Shown: positions 4,839 through 7,427 of the stretch, piece by piece | How the letters are laid out: each line of letters begins with the position of its first letter | How positions within the stretch are numbered: position 1 is the stretch's first letter | The notes under the pieces: model-generated | What the model saw: the letters and a program-made list of their open reading frames with translations, nothing else | What the model was told of the DNA's origin: nothing | Database searches by the model: none | Assembly: GCA_020047775.1 (NCBI GenBank) | Contig: JAIFNK010000326.1 | Coordinates: 1-7,427 of the forward strand | Length of the DNA stretch: 7,427 nucleotides | Origin: Akkermansia sp. | GTDB taxonomy: Bacteria > Verrucomicrobiota > Verrucomicrobiia > Verrucomicrobiales > Akkermansiaceae | Direction of reading: 5' to 3' | Translations under genes and position numbers: made by a program

Positions 4839-6568
4839 GGCGAGACGACGGAACCGGTGATGACGGTGCGGGTTTCCTTCCAGTTGATGCCGGGATTGGT
4901 GTCGATTCCCGGAGCCTTGCCGGTGATGGCGACGAAGTGGCCGGGGCGCTGGATGGCGGTTTTGAGGAACTGCTGGTTGCGCCCGGAGAAGGCGTTGGCT
5001 TCGCCGGTTAGGATGGGGAGGGCCATCGTGGCCTCGACCGGAGCGAGGGTGAAACGTTTGCCGGCGGTGATGCCGTCGGCGCGATGCCACTGCTTCGACT
5101 CGTCAAGATAGAAAAGCGTGTCGATCGGGAAATCGAAGGTGGATAGGTAGGTGCCGGGGGCGTCGGTTTTTTCGATGCGTCCGCGGGTGGAGACGACGGC
5201 GGAGAGCACGTGGCCGTGCTCGGAGCGGCTTTGGAACCAATCGCCGGACGCCTGGAGTTTGCCATCGACGGGCTGGAGGTTGAAGTTGCCCTTGGAGCCG
5301 TTGCCGGCGGTGAAGCGCGCCCAGCGGCTGGAGGCGATGATCACCGGTTGCAGGATGGCTGGCGTGCTGACGGTGAAGTCCGAGCCGGTCAGCACGCCGG
5401 TGCGGCAGAATTGTTCCTGTTGGAGATATGCCGCGTTGACGCCGCCGTCCGGACTGACTTCCATCAGAATCCGGCGCATGCCGTTACCACCGAAGCCGTC
5501 CTGGGTGATGATCAGGATAATGAGGATCAGGCTGGCCCCCAGCGAGATGATGGGGGTGGTGATGAAGAGTTTGTGGCGCTGGCCGGATTTGGCGAAGACG
5601 AACAGGTTCACCGGTCCGACGAGGATGGCGAAAATGATGAGGACGATGACAAAAAGCGCGTATTGGAATTTCTGCTCGCCGAAGAGTTTTTGCAGCGGCC
5701 AACCGCTGGAAAAACTATTTTGATTCGATAACTGGCGGGGTTTGGCGGGGTTGCCGGCGACCAGGCTGACGACCAGGCTGACGACCTTGGGCGCGTCGAG
5801 TTTCAAATCCGACGGCACGTTCCGGATCGCGATGGTGCCGTAGCCCGCGTTCGCTGGCAGTCCGAGGGCGGAGGCGGTAGTGGAACTGGTGGAATAGATC
5901 GCGAGCTGGCCGCCCAGACGGACCCATGATAGAATCGCGTTGCGTCCTCCCGGCGGGATGTTTGTCCAATCGCCGTCGGTCATGATCAAGCTGTCATAAC
6001 CGGAAAACGCGAGCCAGTCGTCGGGCAGTTGTTTGGGGTCGAATTTTCCCGCGAACTCGGTGGAGCCGCCCCGCGAACCGGAGAATTTTCCCGAAGCGGC
6101 GCTGTCGAGCAACGAGGCGTTCGGCGTGAACAGGGCTTCGCTGAGGAGCACGGCCGGTTGGCTTTTATCGAGGGAGGAGCGGATGGTGTTTTCCGCCATG
6201 CCCATCGAGCCGCTGAGTCTGGCGGTTAGGTTCGTGCCGTCGTGGTAGCCGCCGGGCGGGGACAAGGGGACGATGATGTCGCGGGTCATGGTTTTTCCGC
6301 CCGGAGTGTCGAAGGAAAAAGAGGAGCGGGCTCCCAGCGTGCTGCCGTAGTCGGACTTGCTCTCGAAATCCAGCCGGACGCGGCTGTCGCTTTTCAAGTT
6401 GTTGGCGATTTTCACCCGCACGGGCAGATAGCCGCCGGGCGAGGGTTTCGAGAAAAGCGCGAGCACCTCCACGTGGGTGTCGGTCACCGGATCGAGCACC
6501 TGGCGGATCATCGTTTCCTGGGCGGAAACCTGCAGGGCGAGCGCGAGGAAGAGGAAAAATCGGAGCAT
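4835..6568 (-). CDS. Exported membrane protein with glutamine-amidotransferase-like domain
   Basis: This 577-residue protein begins with a signal peptide (MLRFFLFLALALQVSA, likely cleaved after A16). Residues about 25-135 look like an extracytoplasmic beta-sandwich (LPVRVKIANNLKSDSRVRL). Residues about 137-270 resemble the GATase-I-like fold of such operon proteins: SGYDSLIMTDGDW (189-201), then AILSWVRLGGQLAIYS (211-226). No catalytic Cys is evident there, so it is probably a binding domain. Two membrane segments follow (about 302-325 and 334-355), with GPVNLFVF between, a feature shared with MoxR/ABC-cluster proteins. A beta-rich domain (about 365-577) ends it. ATG at 6568 is chosen because it begins the signal peptide, 13 bases after the MoxR stop; the frame extends further upstream only through MoxR coding sequence. 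It probably links the exporter and the MoxR/DUF58/BatA set outside the membrane; this role is inferred. Confidence 0.82.
   Translation of the reverse strand: MLRFFLFLALALQVSAQETMIRQVLDPVTDTHVEVLALFSKPSPGGYLPVRVKIANNLKSDSRVRLDFESKSDYGSTLGARSSFSFDTPGGKTMTRDIIVPLSPPGGYHDGTNLTARLSGSMGMAENTIRSSLDKSQPAVLLSEALFTPNASLLDSAASGKFSGSRGGSTEFAGKFDPKQLPDDWLAFSGYDSLIMTDGDWTNIPPGGRNAILSWVRLGGQLAIYSTSSTTASALGLPANAGYGTIAIRNVPSDLKLDAPKVVSLVVSLVAGNPAKPRQLSNQNSFSSGWPLQKLFGEQKFQYALFVIVLIIFAILVGPVNLFVFAKSGQRHKLFITTPIISLGASLILIILIITQDGFGGNGMRRILMEVSPDGGVNAAYLQQEQFCRTGVLTGSDFTVSTPAILQPVIIASSRWARFTAGNGSKGNFNLQPVDGKLQASGDWFQSRSEHGHVLSAVVSTRGRIEKTDAPGTYLSTFDFPIDTLFYLDESKQWHRADGITAGKRFTLAPVEATMALPILTGEANAFSGRNQQFLKTAIQRPGHFVAITGKAPGIDTNPGINWKETRTVITGSVVSP
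5762..5785 (-). repeat. In-frame 12-bp tandem duplication within the GATase-like protein gene
   Basis: CAGGCTGACGAC occurs twice in perfect tandem, giving VVSLVVSL at residues 262-269. It keeps the frame and lengthens a hydrophobic strand between the GATase-like domain and the first membrane segment. Confidence 0.85.
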
Positions 6569-6581
6569 GGAAAGTTGGGTG

Positions 6582-7427
6582 TTAGGCTTGGCGGTTGGAG
6601 ACCGCCGCCACGAGGACTTTCGGCGTGGCGGCGGCTTGGAACGGCACTTCCTCCAGCAGGGCGCGGACGATGTCGTTGGTGGTGTGGCCTTCGACGCGGG
6701 CGTTGTAATCGAGCACGATGCGGTGGCGGAGCACGGCGGGGGCGATCGCTTTGACATCCTCGAAACTCGCGTTCACCCGCTCCTGCATCAGGGCGCGGGC
6801 CTTGGCGCCGGAGGCGAGCGCGAGCGCGGCGCGCGGACTGGCTCCGTAGCGGATGCCACGCGCGGCGGCGGATTGGCCGGGGTGGCTGGCATCGACGAGG
6901 CGGGCGATGTAGTTCGCCACCACGTCCGGTAGATAGATCCGGCGCACGAGTTCCAACAGCTCACCAAGCGTCTCCGCGCTCATCACCGGATCGACCTGCG
7001 GGTCGGTGCCGAGTTCGCGGTGGGAAACGATGCGCTGGAGCGTGGCCACGTCGTTGCGGGTGACTTCGAGTTTGAAAAGGAATCGGTCGAGCTGCGCCTC
7101 CGGCAGGGGATAGGTGCCTTCCAGTTCGATCGGGTTCTGGGTGGCGAGCACGAAGAACGGCTTCGGCAGATCGTGGGTTTTTCCGAGCACCGTCACGCGG
7201 CGCTCCTGCATCGCTTCGAGCAGGGCGGACTGGGTTTTCGGCGAGGCGCGGTTGATTTCGTCGGCGAGCACGATGTTGGTGAAGAGCGGTCCCGGCTGGA
7301 AAACGAACTCGCGGCGGCCGTCGATTTCCTGGAGCACCGGGTTTCCGGTGATGTCGCCGGGCAGCAGGTCGGGCGTGAACTGGACCCGCTTGGTGCCGAG
7401 TTTCAGGAGCTTGGAAAGCCCCTTCAC
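6582..7427 (-). CDS. MoxR-family AAA+ ATPase, C-terminal part (5' end outside window)
   Basis: About 281 residues of a MoxR protein are present. The frame is open at the right edge, so the GTG at the edge is not the start. Visible motifs, numbered from the edge: RVQFTPDLLPGDITG (14-28), Walker B with NIVLADEINRASPKTQSALLEAM (51-73; the ADE supplies the catalytic acid pair), sensor 1 FFVLATQNPIELEGTYPLPEAQLDRF (91-116) and the sensor 2 region YGASPRAALALA. The Walker A loop should lie only a few residues beyond the edge. MoxR ATPases act with VWA and DUF58 proteins as chaperone-like machines that assemble or activate envelope proteins or metal enzymes; both partners are encoded downstream. TAA is at 6582-6584, 13 bp before the next gene, so the two are very probably co-transcribed. 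Confidence 0.96.
   Translation of the reverse strand: MKGLSKLLKLGTKRVQFTPDLLPGDITGNPVLQEIDGRREFVFQPGPLFTNIVLADEINRASPKTQSALLEAMQERRVTVLGKTHDLPKPFFVLATQNPIELEGTYPLPEAQLDRFLFKLEVTRNDVATLQRIVSHRELGTDPQVDPVMSAETLGELLELVRRIYLPDVVANYIARLVDASHPGQSAAARGIRYGASPRAALALASGAKARALMQERVNASFEDVKAIAPAVLRHRIVLDYNARVEGHTTNDIVRALLEEVPFQAAATPKVLVAAVSNRQA

Noticed and set aside
6569..6757. Upstream extension of the GATase-like protein to 6757
   Set aside because: It would overlap the conserved MoxR C-terminus and gives a low-complexity S/P/R/T-rich peptide. ATG 6568 starts a clean signal peptide.

Overview
This window looks like chromosomal DNA of a high-GC Verrucomicrobiota bacterium, probably of the Verrucomicrobiaceae/Akkermansiaceae type (Luteolibacter- or Haloferula-like). 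That placement is inferred from the gene content, the near absence of Shine-Dalgarno sites, heptanucleotide repeats between genes and the long form of a GxxExxY protein; no marker gene is present to prove it. All supported genes lie on the minus strand, so transcription runs from high to low coordinates.

In transcription order: the C-terminal part of a MoxR-type AAA+ ATPase (cut by the right edge), a secreted/membrane protein with a glutamine-amidotransferase-like middle domain and two membrane segments, an ABC ATPase, its polytopic ABC-2-type permease, a soluble DUF58 protein overlapping the permease by 4 bp, then a roughly 0.9 kb interruption, then the N-terminus of a BatA-like membrane-anchored VWA protein (cut by the left edge). 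Apart from the interruption the genes are tightly packed and read as one operon. MoxR, DUF58 and BatA form the classic MoxR/VWA set, thought to act as a chaperone or metal-insertion machine at the cell envelope. The ABC exporter and the GATase-like membrane protein suggest the machine here is coupled to export or envelope assembly; the substrate cannot be read from the sequence.

The most interesting part is the interruption at about 437-1349. It holds one gene, a 266-residue GxxExxY/PDDEXK_3-type nuclease-like protein with an unrecognised C-terminal half, set between inverted repeats. The inner 30 bp of the arms match at 27 of 30 positions and the full 51 bp at 41 of 51. Each arm carries two copies of a 13-bp unit (GGCAGAATCATTT) spaced 15 bp apart. 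The gene's stop codon lies inside one arm, and the other arm ends directly against the DUF58 stop codon. The gene is poorer in GC than its neighbours and is the only one here with a strong Shine-Dalgarno site. It looks like a self-contained cassette that has entered the operon between DUF58 and batA.

A second pattern is independent of the cassette. The junctions between operon genes carry degenerate tandem heptamers (such as GTTGAGA, CATCAAC, ATTTCAG), and four start codons are immediately preceded by a pyrimidine tract (CTCTCCC, TTCTTCC, TTCTCC, TTTCC) where a ribosome binding site would normally be. No RNA genes or CRISPR arrays were seen.
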